A DNA stretch of 64,000 bases from Streptomyces sp. NBC_01016 (lineage in GTDB: Bacteria > Actinomycetota > Actinomycetes > Streptomycetales > Streptomycetaceae), in NCBI RefSeq assembly GCF_026341035.1, contig NZ_JAPEOQ010000001.1, forward strand, positions 5,084,001 through 5,148,000, written 5' to 3'. Made by a program: the position numbers and the translations under genes. The notes under the pieces were generated by a model. That model made no database searches, was not told the origin of the DNA, and saw nothing but the letters and a program-made list of their open reading frames with translations. Positions 27,638 through 37,514 of this stretch are shown piece after piece. Position 1 is the first letter of the stretch. Each line of letters opens with the position of its first letter.

Positions 27638-27662
27638 GCTGCTCTGCCTGCGGCAGAACAGC
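27638..27662. other. Stem-loop upstream of the hydrolase gene
   Basis: Arms GCTGCTCTGCC and GGCAGAACAGC pair with one mismatch around a 3-nt loop. The hairpin ends 25 bp before the putative -10 of the next gene and could be a second terminator or an operator. Confidence 0.45.
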
Positions 27663-27700
27663 GGCCGGACCGGGCTCGACGATCACTACAGTCCAGTCTC

Positions 27701-28440
27701 ATGACGACGACTGCGACGATGACGACGCGTACGGTCGAGTATCCGGCCGACGGGCTGACGATGATCGGGCACCTCGCGCTCCCGGCCGGTGTCGACCGCC
27801 GGCCCGCGGTGCTGCTCGGACCGGAGGGCACGGGGCTCAGTGACGTCGAGCGCCGCCGGGCCGATGCTCTCGCCGAGCTGGGATATGTAGCGCTGGCCTT
27901 CGACCTCCACGGCGGGCGCTATCTGAGCGACCCCGAGGAGATGCTGGCCCGTTGCATGCCACTGCTCGCTGATCCTGACCGGATGCGGGGCATCGGTCAT
28001 GCGGCGCTCGACGTGTTGCGCACCGAACCGCGGACCGACCCCGACCGGATCGCCGCCGTCGGCTACGGCACCGGGGGCGCCATCGGGCTGGAACTCGGGC
28101 GTGACGGCGTCGACCTGCGCGCGATCGGGACAGTCAACGCACTGACCACGGGCCGACCGGGCGAGGCAGCGCGCATTCGCTGCCCGGTGTGGGCCGGGGT
28201 CGGGTCGGAAGACCCGATCATGGCACCCGCGCAACGCGAGGCGTTCACCGCTGAGATGCAGGCCGCGGGCGTCGACTGGCGCCTCGCGGTCTACGGCGGT
28301 GCCCTGCACGCCTTCCACCACCCGCCGGTCGACCACACCGTACGTCCCGGCGTCGGCTACCACCCACAGCACGCGCGGCGAGCCTGGCGCGACGTCGTCG
28401 ACCTGCTCGCCGAGTGCCTGCCCGTGACGGCGGGCAGACT

Positions 28441-28444
<4 letters not shown>
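27701..28444 (+). CDS. Dienelactone-hydrolase-family protein lacking the usual nucleophile
   Basis: 247 residues, an alpha/beta hydrolase fold of the DLH family. The expected nucleophile elbow GYCxGG reads Gly121-Tyr122-Gly123-Thr124-Gly125-Gly126, so the catalytic Cys is Gly; the acid (GSEDP, near 170) and base (LHAFHHP, near 203) positions remain. Thr124 is one residue off the usual position. The protein may bind rather than hydrolyse, or use another residue. The -10 hexamer TACAGT (27687-27692) is 8 nt before the ATG: leaderless. Its stop overlaps the convergent UvrA-like gene by 4 bp. Confidence 0.8.
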
Positions 28445-30822
<2,378 letters not shown>

Positions 30823-30951
30823 GGGGCGGGCTCCCGGTCGTACGGACGGCTGTGCGGTCACGGTGTCGTACTCCATGATCCACCCACGTCGCGGCAGCGG
30901 CGGCACGGAGAACGCCCGATGAATGATGTGCACACGCCTTGACTGGTGGTC

Positions 30952-32634
30952 ATGGGCTCACGCACCGTTACGGAGGTCGTCATTCGGGCAGTGAGTGGGG
31001 GGCTTGTGAGCGGCAGACTGTTCGGCGTGGGCGCGGCGTTGTGCGCTCTCGCCCTCGTGGGTGCGGCGACCGCACCGGCCACGTCGTCACCGGCCCCCGC
31101 CTCGTCCGGTCCTCGCCGCGGCGGCCTGCCGCTCGGCGCCGCCGACCTGTCCGAGACGCGGACGACACGGACACTGCAGCCGGGCGTGACGCTCACCCGG
31201 ATCGTGCGCGGCGCCGATGCCCCGGCCGTGGCGTGGACCGTGGAGGTCTCCATCCCGGGCGGCGTCGGATCGCCCGACCCGGACGCGCCGCCGACCGCCC
31301 TGAAGGACGCGGCCAGCGCCGCCGAACTCGCCTCCGACCTGCGCGCGGACGGCTTCGATGCCCGCTCGGAGAAGGTCACCACCGCGGCGACCGCCGACTA
31401 CGCGGGCGGCGCGCTCGGCTGGCGGGTCCGCGTCGGCACCTTCCCGACCGAGGCCGCTGCCACCGCCGAACGCACCCGGCTGCGCGCCGCCGGATACACC
31501 GGATCCGCCTGGTACACCGGCTGGGACGGGGACGCGGGGGACCGCGGCCCCTGGCGCGTCGACGTCCTGACCATCGACCCGAAGAAGTTCCACGGCGACC
31601 TCAAGGCCTCGTACGGCCCCGACCTGGAGAACCGCGAGACCACCAGCGCGCTCGCCGCCGCCGAGGGCGCGACGGCCGGCGTCAACGCGGGCTTCTTCGT
31701 CCTCGACCCCAAGGCGGGCGCCCCCGGCGACCCGGCAGGCGTCGGCGTCTACAACGGCCGGCTGCTGAGCGAGGCAGTCAACGGCCGGCCCGGCCTCGTC
31801 GTCCACGACTCCGCGCGCGGTACCGAGGTGGAGCGGTTCACCTGGCGGGGGAGCGTCCGCGTCGGCGGGGCGAAACTGCCGCTCGACGGCATCGACCGCG
31901 TCCCCGGCCTGATCCGCAACTGCGGCGGCACCGCAGACGACACCCCGACCGCCCGGCCGCTGCACGACACCACCTGCACCGACCCCGACGAACTCGTCGC
32001 GTTCACCCCTGAGTTCGGCAAGCAGACCCCGAAGGGCGACGGCGCCGAGGCCGTCCTGGACCGGGCCGGCCGGGTCGTCGAGGTGCGCTCGTCGCGCGGC
32101 GGCGCCCTGCCTGCCGGAGGCCGCAGCGTCCAGGCCACGGGCGCGTACGCGGCGCAGCTGACCGCCCTCGCCAAGATCGGTCAACCCCTCCGTATCCAGG
32201 GCGGGTTGAAGGACACCAAGGGGCGGCCCTTCACCGCCTCCCGCTCGACCAGCATCCTCAACGGCGGCCCCGAACTCGTCCGCGACGGCCGCCTCCATGT
32301 CACCCCGGCCACCGATGGCATGGTGCAGCCCGACAACCCGAGCTTCTACTACGGCTGGGTGCACAAGCGGAACCCGCGCACCCTCGCCGGCACGGACGCC
32401 GCCGGACGCACGGTGCTCGTCACCGCCGACGGCCGCGGCACCGGATCCCTCGGCCTGAGCATCAACGAGAGCGCCGATGTCGCCAAGTCCCTCGGCCTGC
32501 GCGACGCCATCAACCTCGACGGCGGCGGCTCGACCACGATGGTCGTCGATGACCAGGTGATCAACGATCCGTCCGACGCGACCGGCGAACGCCCGGTCGG
32601 GGAGGCCCTGTTGGTGCTCCCCGCGACCCACTGA
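30952..32634 (+). CDS. Secreted phosphodiester glycosidase-like (NAGPA domain) protein
   Basis: About 560 residues. A signal peptide is followed by a region with an SPOR-like repeat (about 75-165; WRVRVGTFPTEAAATAERTRL) and a NAGPA domain (about 185-555), recognised by TAGVNAGFFVLDP, STSILNGGPELV and the C-terminal INLDGGGSTTMVVDD. NAGPA proteins cleave N-acetylglucosamine phosphodiesters; bacterial members act on cell-wall glycans. The start is uncertain: ATG 30952, GTG 30946 or GTG 31006 (the last closest to a typical signal peptide, after a GTGGGGGG tract). Divergent from the UvrA-like gene. Confidence 0.82.
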   Translation: MGSRTVTEVVIRAVSGGLVSGRLFGVGAALCALALVGAATAPATSSPAPASSGPRRGGLPLGAADLSETRTTRTLQPGVTLTRIVRGADAPAVAWTVEVSIPGGVGSPDPDAPPTALKDAASAAELASDLRADGFDARSEKVTTAATADYAGGALGWRVRVGTFPTEAAATAERTRLRAAGYTGSAWYTGWDGDAGDRGPWRVDVLTIDPKKFHGDLKASYGPDLENRETTSALAAAEGATAGVNAGFFVLDPKAGAPGDPAGVGVYNGRLLSEAVNGRPGLVVHDSARGTEVERFTWRGSVRVGGAKLPLDGIDRVPGLIRNCGGTADDTPTARPLHDTTCTDPDELVAFTPEFGKQTPKGDGAEAVLDRAGRVVEVRSSRGGALPAGGRSVQATGAYAAQLTALAKIGQPLRIQGGLKDTKGRPFTASRSTSILNGGPELVRDGRLHVTPATDGMVQPDNPSFYYGWVHKRNPRTLAGTDAAGRTVLVTADGRGTGSLGLSINESADVAKSLGLRDAINLDGGGSTTMVVDDQVINDPSDATGERPVGEALLVLPATH

Positions 32635-32720
32635 CCCGAGCTGACCCAAGCGGACACCCACTGACGCAAGCTGACCCAAGCGGACACCCACTGACCCAAG
32701 CGGACATCCACTGACCCGAG
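32631..32720 (+). repeat. Nested decamer repeats after the NAGPA-domain gene
   Basis: Nine consecutive 10-bp blocks of two kinds: A = CTGACCC(A/G)AG (one copy CTGACGCAAG) and B = CGGACA(C/T)CCA, in the order A A B A A B A B A. The first A contains the gene's TGA stop (32632-32634). The array fills the spacer to the esterase gene. Confidence 0.85.
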
Positions 32721-32745
32721 CGCCGGACGAATCGAGGGAGCCGCC

Positions 32746-33747
32746 ATGACCGCCGCCCTGACCCGCCGCACCAGACGCCTGCTGCTCGTCCTGGCCGCCC
32801 TGCTGCTCACCCTGGGCTCGGCCCCGCCGGCCCTCGCCGCCACGAAGTCGCGGCCCGCCGCCGAGGTCGTCGACGTCACTCAGGTCGCCGACCGTCAGGT
32901 GGACCTCTCCGTACGCGCGTCGGCGCTCGGCGGGCGCACGGTCAAGGTCCGCCTGCTCACCCCCGACGGCTGGAACCCGGGCGACCGCACGAAGCACTGG
33001 CCCACGCTGTGGCTGCTGCACGGCTGCTGCGGCGACTACACGTCCTGGACGAACATGACGGACGTCGCCTCCGTGGAGAGCCTGCGCGACGTCCTCGTCG
33101 TGATGCCCGAGGCCGGCTGGAACGGCTGGTACAGCGACTGGTGGAACCACGGTGAGGGCGGCGATCCGGCCTGGGACACCTTCCACACCCGCGACCTGCG
33201 CCGCCTCCTGGAGAGCGACTGGGGCGCGGGCTCCCGCCGCGTCGTCGCGGGCCTCTCGATGGGCGGCCAGGGCGCGCTCCTGTACGCGGCCCGGCACCCG
33301 GGGATGTTCAAGGCGGCCGCGGCCTACTCCGGCTCCGCGCACCCGCTCCTGAACGACGAGTCGACGAGCCGCATCATGGGCTTCTTCGCGGGCCAGGGCG
33401 ACGACCCCCTGCGCGTATGGGGCGACCCCGTCGCGCAGCGCGACATCTGGGCGGCCCACGACCCGTACCACCTGGCCAAGCGCCTCAAGTCGCTACCCGT
33501 GTACCTGTCCTGCGGCGACGGCACCGCGGGCCCGCTGGACCCGGCGGGCACCACCACCAATGCCCTGGAGGCCGACTTCAACCGCCAGAACCACGCCCTG
33601 GCCGCCCAGTTGAGGAAGGCGGGCGCCAAGCACCTCACCACCAACTTCTACGGCCCCGGCACCCACACCTGGCCGTACTGGCAACGCGAACTGCACGCGT
33701 CACTGCCGATGCTGCTGCACGGCCTCGGAGTGAAGGAGCGCACCTAG
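32746..33747 (+). CDS. Secreted esterase, Ag85/esterase-D-like alpha/beta hydrolase
   Basis: 333 residues with an N-terminal signal peptide (cleavage after ALA, about 32). The nucleophile elbow GLSMGG, the oxyanion segment LWLLHGCCGDYTSWT and a C-terminal catalytic His in GTHTWPYW are present. It resembles the mycolyltransferase-like secreted esterases of Streptomyces, which act on acyl esters outside the cell. A GGGAG-type ribosome site (GAGGGAGCC) precedes the ATG. It follows the NAGPA gene in the same direction across the repeat array and may be co-expressed. Confidence 0.85.
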   Translation: MTAALTRRTRRLLLVLAALLLTLGSAPPALAATKSRPAAEVVDVTQVADRQVDLSVRASALGGRTVKVRLLTPDGWNPGDRTKHWPTLWLLHGCCGDYTSWTNMTDVASVESLRDVLVVMPEAGWNGWYSDWWNHGEGGDPAWDTFHTRDLRRLLESDWGAGSRRVVAGLSMGGQGALLYAARHPGMFKAAAAYSGSAHPLLNDESTSRIMGFFAGQGDDPLRVWGDPVAQRDIWAAHDPYHLAKRLKSLPVYLSCGDGTAGPLDPAGTTTNALEADFNRQNHALAAQLRKAGAKHLTTNFYGPGTHTWPYWQRELHASLPMLLHGLGVKERT

Positions 33748-33756
33748 CGGGGCGTC

Positions 33757-34764
33757 CTAGCGGGGCGTCAGGCGCGCGATCCTGGCCAGACGGCGGAACG
33801 ACTCCAGCAGGGCCTCACGGTCGTACGTACTGGTCGTCACCAGCACCTCCTGCGCCCCGCTCTCCTTGATCACCGCTTCCAGCTCGTCGGTGACCTGCTG
33901 CTCCGTGCCCACGATGTGGCCGCGCAGCCCGGACTCGTACAGCTCCCGCTCCTTCTCGGTCATGTCGAAGCCCGCGATGCGCTCGACGGGCGGCAGCGGC
34001 GGGAACGTGCCGTGCGTGCGCGAGTGCGCCATCGACCAGGCCTCGGGAGCGAGGATCCGGCGCGCCTCCGGCTCGCTGCCCGCCACGGCCACCGTCCCCG
34101 AGATCACGACGTACGGCTCCGCGGCCCAGGGCGAGGGGCGGAACTCGGCGCGGTAGCGGTCGATGCCGCGCAGCATCTTCTCGCGGGAGCGGAGGTCGCC
34201 GATCACCATCGGGAGACCGGCGTGGGCGGCGATCGAGGCGCCCTCTCCCATCGCGAGCACGAACGGCGGGACGGCCAGGCCCTCGGCGGGGCGGGCGTGC
34301 ACGCGCGTGGGCGACGTACCGGTGAAGAACGCCAGGAGTTCGTCGAGCTGCGCCGCGAAGTCGTCGGCGTCGTCCTTGTCCCGGCCGAGCGCCTTGCGCA
34401 CCCCGCCCGTGAACCCGACCGAGCGGCCGAGCCCCATGTCGATCCGGCCGGGGAACAGCGACTCCAGGACCCCGAACTGCTCGGCCACGACCAGGGGCTG
34501 GTGGTTGGGCAGCATGACACCGCCGGTGCCGACGCGGATGGTGCGGGTCGCCGCCGCGACGGCCGCCGCGAGCACGGTCGGCGCGGAACCGGCGACGCCC
34601 GGCACACCGTGGTGCTCCGAGACCCACAGGCGGCTGTAGCCGAGGCGCTCCAGGTCCTGGGCCAGGGAAACGGTGTCGCGCAGCGCGTCCTGGTCGGAGT
34701 GGCCCTCGCGGGTGCGGGAGCGGTCCAGGACGGAGAAGCGGGTCGATTCGATCACGGTGCTCAC
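33757..34764 (-). CDS. LLM-class flavin-dependent oxidoreductase
   Basis: 335 residues, a single-component-like bacterial luciferase fold that uses F420 or FMN. Seen: RLWVSEHHGVPGVAGSAPTVL, IRVGTGGVMLPNH and the QFGVLESLFPGRIDMGLGR motif typical of the LLM subfamily. The substrate is unknown. The GTG at 34764 is the best start; AAGGT lies directly before it. Divergent from the HAD gene with 94 bp between. Confidence 0.85.
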   Translation of the reverse strand: MSTVIESTRFSVLDRSRTREGHSDQDALRDTVSLAQDLERLGYSRLWVSEHHGVPGVAGSAPTVLAAAVAAATRTIRVGTGGVMLPNHQPLVVAEQFGVLESLFPGRIDMGLGRSVGFTGGVRKALGRDKDDADDFAAQLDELLAFFTGTSPTRVHARPAEGLAVPPFVLAMGEGASIAAHAGLPMVIGDLRSREKMLRGIDRYRAEFRPSPWAAEPYVVISGTVAVAGSEPEARRILAPEAWSMAHSRTHGTFPPLPPVERIAGFDMTEKERELYESGLRGHIVGTEQQVTDELEAVIKESGAQEVLVTTSTYDREALLESFRRLARIARLTPR

Positions 34765-34810
34765 ACCTTGGTTCAACGCCGTGGCGCCCCAGGGATTCCC
34801 GGGCCGCGAA

Positions 34811-34850
34811 GGGTCTTCCGCACAAGCCGCGCAGGGCCTTCCGCATAAGC
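34811..34850. repeat. Direct repeat in the LLM/HAD divergent promoter region
   Basis: GGGTCTTCCGCACAAGC (34811-34827) and GGGCCTTCCGCATAAGC (34834-34850) match at 15 of 17 positions, 23 bp apart. The second copy overlaps the -10 hexamer TAAGCT (34846-34851) of the HAD gene. Confidence 0.6.
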
Positions 34851-34858
34851 TGAGCGAC

Positions 34859-35347
34859 ATGCCCAGTGACAGACGCCCCCTCGCCGTGTTCGACCTCGAC
34901 GGCACCCTCGCGGACACCGCGCACCGCCAGCGGTTCCTGGAGCGCCGGCCGCGGGACTGGGACGCGTTCTTCGCGGCCGCGCCGCACGATCCGCCGCTCG
35001 CCGAGGGGATCGCGCTCGTCCTCTCGTACGTGGCGGAATGCGACGTCGTCTATCTGACCGGGCGCCCGGAGCGGTGCCGGGCCGACACCGCGGCCTGGCT
35101 CGCGGCGCAGAAGCTGCCGGAGGGGCCGGTCCACATGCGGCGCAATGACGACCGCAGGCCGGCCCGGCGCACCAAGCTGGACGTCCTGCGCCGCATAGCC
35201 CGCGGCCGAGAGGTCCGGGCGTTCGTGGACGACGACGAGCTGGTCTGCGACGAGGCGGAGCGCGCCGGATTCACCGTCGTACGGGCCCGCTGGGCGAGCA
35301 CGTCGGCGGCGTTGAATGACGCGCAGGAGCGCGAGGGGCGGACCTGA
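34859..35347 (+). CDS. HAD-superfamily phosphatase (polynucleotide-kinase 3'-phosphatase-like)
   Basis: 162 residues. HAD motif I FDLDGTLAD (Asp12 nucleophile, Asp14), motif II VYLTGRPE and motif IV FVDDDELVCDEAERAG are present; no cap domain. The pattern resembles acid-phosphatase/PNKP-like HADs with an LTGRPE motif. The substrate is unknown. The -10 hexamer TAAGCT sits 7 nt before the ATG: leaderless. Confidence 0.83.
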   Translation: MPSDRRPLAVFDLDGTLADTAHRQRFLERRPRDWDAFFAAAPHDPPLAEGIALVLSYVAECDVVYLTGRPERCRADTAAWLAAQKLPEGPVHMRRNDDRRPARRTKLDVLRRIARGREVRAFVDDDELVCDEAERAGFTVVRARWASTSAALNDAQEREGRT

Positions 35348-35359
35348 GCCGGGGCGGGC

Positions 35360-35575
35360 TCAGGCGTCGTCCTCCAGGCGGAAGCCGACCTTCAGGCCGA
35401 CCTGCCAGTGCTCGACCTGGCCCTCGACGATCTGCCCCCTGACCTGCGTGACCTCGAACCAGTCGAGGTTGCGCACGGTCTGCGAGGCGCGCGCGATCCC
35501 ATTGCGGACCGCCTCGTCCACGCCTTCGTGAGAGGTGCCGACGATCTCGGTGACGCGATACGTGTGGTTCGACAT
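35360..35575 (-). CDS. Dodecin flavin-storage protein
   Basis: 71 residues, the typical dodecin length. The pattern YRVTEIVGTSHEGVDEAV, the flavin-stacking Trp in NLDWFEVTQVRG and a C-terminal WQVGLKVGFRLED are conserved. Dodecins form hollow 12-mers that bind FMN, riboflavin or CoA. The ATG at 35575 follows a GGAA site. Convergent with the HAD gene. Confidence 0.92.
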   Translation of the reverse strand: MSNHTYRVTEIVGTSHEGVDEAVRNGIARASQTVRNLDWFEVTQVRGQIVEGQVEHWQVGLKVGFRLEDDA

Positions 35576-35639
35576 GGTTCCACCGTGCCCCAGCGGGGCG
35601 TGGCCCGCCATCCGTATGCCACACCTCTTGACCCCTCCG

Positions 35640-35653
35640 TTGGTCTATACCAA
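35640..35653. promoter_or_regulatory. DasR-type (dre) operator upstream of the solute-binding protein gene
   Basis: TTGGTCTATACCAA fits the GntR/HutC-family consensus TGGTCTAnACCA at every fixed position. It lies 7 bp after a TTGACC -35-like hexamer (35628-35633) and about 75 bp upstream of the GTG, so it overlaps the core promoter. DasR is the N-acetylglucosamine-responsive repressor of streptomycetes. Confidence 0.65.
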
Positions 35654-35727
35654 ACTCCCTGAACACCCGTACGAGCCGTGCGCTCATCCCCCACGTCGGG
35701 CCGACCTTCCCTGTCCGCAGGCAGAAA

Positions 35728-37017
35728 GTGACCGACGTGAACTCCCGCCGCCCCGCCCTGACTTTCACTTCCCTCCTCGCCACCGCCGCGCTGCTCACCG
35801 GATGCGGAGCCCTGCCGGGCACGGGGGAGGGGGAGAAGACGGTCACCGTGTGGCTGATGCGGGGCAGCGCGTCGGAGGACTTCGTCAAACGCTTCACGGC
35901 GGACTTCGAGGACCGGCACGACGGCATCACCCTCGACATCCGCATCCAGGACTGGACCGGGATCGGCGCCAAGGTCACCAAGGCGCTCGGCAAGGAGCGC
36001 GGCGACGAGTCCGGCGCACCCGACGTCATCGAGGTCGGCAACACCCAGGTCCCGCAGTACGTCGAGGGGGACGGCCTGCTCGACCTCTCCCTGGAGTCCG
36101 CGCGCGACCTCGGCATGCACGACTGGCTGCCCGGCCTCGCCGAGCCCGGCGTCGACACCTCCCGGCAGTACGGCATTCCCTGGTACGCGGCCAACCGGGT
36201 CGTCATCTACAACAAGGACCTCTTCCGGCAGACGGGCATCGACAAGCCGCCCACCACGCGCGCCCAATGGCTGGACGCGACGCGGGAGTTGAACTCCGGC
36301 GGCACCCAGGGCATCTACCTCGCGGGACAGGACTGGTACACGCTCTCCGGGTTCATCTGGGACGAGGGCGGCCACCTCGCCAAGGAGTCCTCGGGCGTCT
36401 GGTCCGGCACCCTGGCGACCCCCGCCGCGCTGCGCGGCATGGCCTTCTACCGACAACTCCAGGCGCTCGGCGGTGGTCCCAAGGATGCCGACGAGGAACA
36501 CCCGCCGCAGGCCGAGCAGTTCGCGCGCGGCGACATCGCGCAGATCATCTCCGTGCCGGGCGCCACCCAGCTCATCCTTCAGAAGAACCCGGAACTGAAG
36601 GGGAAGTTGGGCTACTTCCCGATCCCCGGCAAGACGTCGAGCAGGCCGGGAACGGTGTTCACCGGCGGCTCCGACCTGGTCGTGCCGGCGAACACCGACG
36701 ACCGGAACGGCGCCGTCGAGGTCGTGAAGGCGCTGGCCGGCGAGAAGTGGAACACCGACCTGGCCCGCACCATGAACTACGTACCGAACAAGACCACCCT
36801 CGCCGGCGCGGTCGCGGGCGAGCCGGGCGTGGCCGCGATGGCCGTCGGCGCCGCCCACGGCAAGGCGACGCCCCGCTCGCCGCTGTGGCCGAACGTGGAG
36901 GCGGGCGACAACCCCATCAAGAAGTACATGTCCAAGGTCCTCGCCGGCGGCGACCCGTCGACGGAGGCGGAGCGGGCCTCCCGGGAGATCACCCACCGCC
37001 TCGACGAGCGCGGCTAG
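35728..37017 (+). CDS. Orphan sugar ABC transporter solute-binding lipoprotein
   Basis: 429 residues, an extracellular family 1 binding protein. The lipobox LLTGC (Cys26) follows a signal sequence; the mature part has TVTVWLMRGSASEDFV, PDVIEVGNTQVPQY and IPWYAANRVVIYNKDLF, typical of oligosaccharide-binding proteins. No permease genes are adjacent, so it must work with membrane subunits and a shared ATPase (MsiK-like) encoded elsewhere. The dre-like site upstream suggests an aminosugar or chitooligosaccharide ligand. GTG 35728 or GTG 35737 could be the start. Confidence 0.87.
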   Translation: MTDVNSRRPALTFTSLLATAALLTGCGALPGTGEGEKTVTVWLMRGSASEDFVKRFTADFEDRHDGITLDIRIQDWTGIGAKVTKALGKERGDESGAPDVIEVGNTQVPQYVEGDGLLDLSLESARDLGMHDWLPGLAEPGVDTSRQYGIPWYAANRVVIYNKDLFRQTGIDKPPTTRAQWLDATRELNSGGTQGIYLAGQDWYTLSGFIWDEGGHLAKESSGVWSGTLATPAALRGMAFYRQLQALGGGPKDADEEHPPQAEQFARGDIAQIISVPGATQLILQKNPELKGKLGYFPIPGKTSSRPGTVFTGGSDLVVPANTDDRNGAVEVVKALAGEKWNTDLARTMNYVPNKTTLAGAVAGEPGVAAMAVGAAHGKATPRSPLWPNVEAGDNPIKKYMSKVLAGGDPSTEAERASREITHRLDERG

Positions 37018-37084
37018 GGCACCCCGTTAACGATCAGTTCGAGCCGATTTCCCCTCGTCGTTGGCTCGTTCACTTTACCGACCT

Positions 37085-37114
37085 TTGACATTTTCTTGGG
37101 GCCCCTTTTACGCT
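37085..37114 (+). promoter_or_regulatory. Canonical promoter of the RiPP-like locus
   Basis: -35 TTGACA (37085-37090), 18-nt spacer, -10 TACGCT (37109-37114), the best housekeeping-type promoter in the window. The spacer contains the perfect palindrome GGGGCCCC (37098-37105). The predicted start point (about 37121) coincides with the foot of the next stem-loop. Confidence 0.7.
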
Positions 37115-37121
37115 CGGCCGG

Positions 37122-37146
37122 GCGGTACGGATCTTGGTCGTACCGC
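37122..37146 (+). promoter_or_regulatory. 5'-terminal stem-loop of the precursor mRNA
   Basis: Perfect 8-bp arms GCGGTACG (37122-37129) and CGTACCGC (37139-37146) with a 9-nt loop, 16 nt before the GGAGG ribosome site. At the very 5' end of the transcript such a stem may protect the mRNA; an operator role is also possible. Confidence 0.65.
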
Positions 37147-37172
37147 TGTCCCCACCCATTACGGAGGTCGAC

Positions 37173-37325
37173 ATGGAGAAGCTCGTCAAGAAGATGGCCC
37201 AGGACGCCAACTGGCAGGGCTGGGTCGCCGCCAACTCGGCGACGGCCGCCAAGGACGGCTGCATCAGCGCGGCCCCCAAGGCGGGCTGCATCAGCGCCGC
37301 CCCGAAGACCGGCTGCATTTCCTGA
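37173..37325 (+). CDS. Putative RiPP precursor peptide, 50 aa
   Basis: A 50-residue peptide behind a strong GGAGG ribosome site (37163-37167, 5 nt before ATG). Residues 1-28 form a leader-like amphipathic, Lys-containing helix with MEKLVKKMAQDANWQGW; residues 29-50 are a repeat of GCISAAPKA, GCISAAPKT and a terminal GCIS, placing Cys at 30, 39 and 48 and Ser at 32, 41 and 50. The repeat units differ at several third codon positions but only once in amino acid. A short peptide with a leader, a Cys/Ser core and an adjacent adenylating enzyme and exporter fits a ribosomally made, modified peptide. I know of no named class with this core. Confidence 0.7.
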   Translation: MEKLVKKMAQDANWQGWVAANSATAAKDGCISAAPKAGCISAAPKTGCIS

Positions 37326-37399
37326 AGCGGGACGCACCCGGTCGCATGATCAAGGGCTGCGGCTGAACACCGGCCCAGGTGACAGCGGCGGTCCCCGGA

Positions 37400-37438
37400 G
37401 CGGGCCGCGGTCGGACCGACAGGACCGGCCCGGCCCGC
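37400..37438 (+). terminator. Intercistronic stem-loop between precursor and adenylase genes
   Basis: Arms GCGGGCCG (37400-37407) and CGGCCCGC (37431-37438) pair perfectly; a small inner hairpin GTCGG-A-CCGAC lies in the loop. Placed 75 bp after the precursor stop, it could attenuate transcription so that precursor mRNA exceeds enzyme mRNA, a common RiPP arrangement. Confidence 0.5.
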
Positions 37439-37514
37439 CTCCAGGCGGCGTACGGGCGACAGTGAGCGCCCCGCCCGCCTCACCCCCCACGTTCCCGATC
37501 CTCCGAGGACGACC

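Noticed and set aside
31087..33471. 794-codon open frame on the minus strand
   Set aside because: Antisense to the NAGPA-domain and esterase genes, both of which have signal peptides and catalytic motifs; the minus frame has no recognisable domain.
37061..37366. Alternative plus-strand frame across the precursor gene
   Set aside because: It starts inside the promoter region and has no ribosome site; the 37173 frame has GGAGG and a meaningful repeat.
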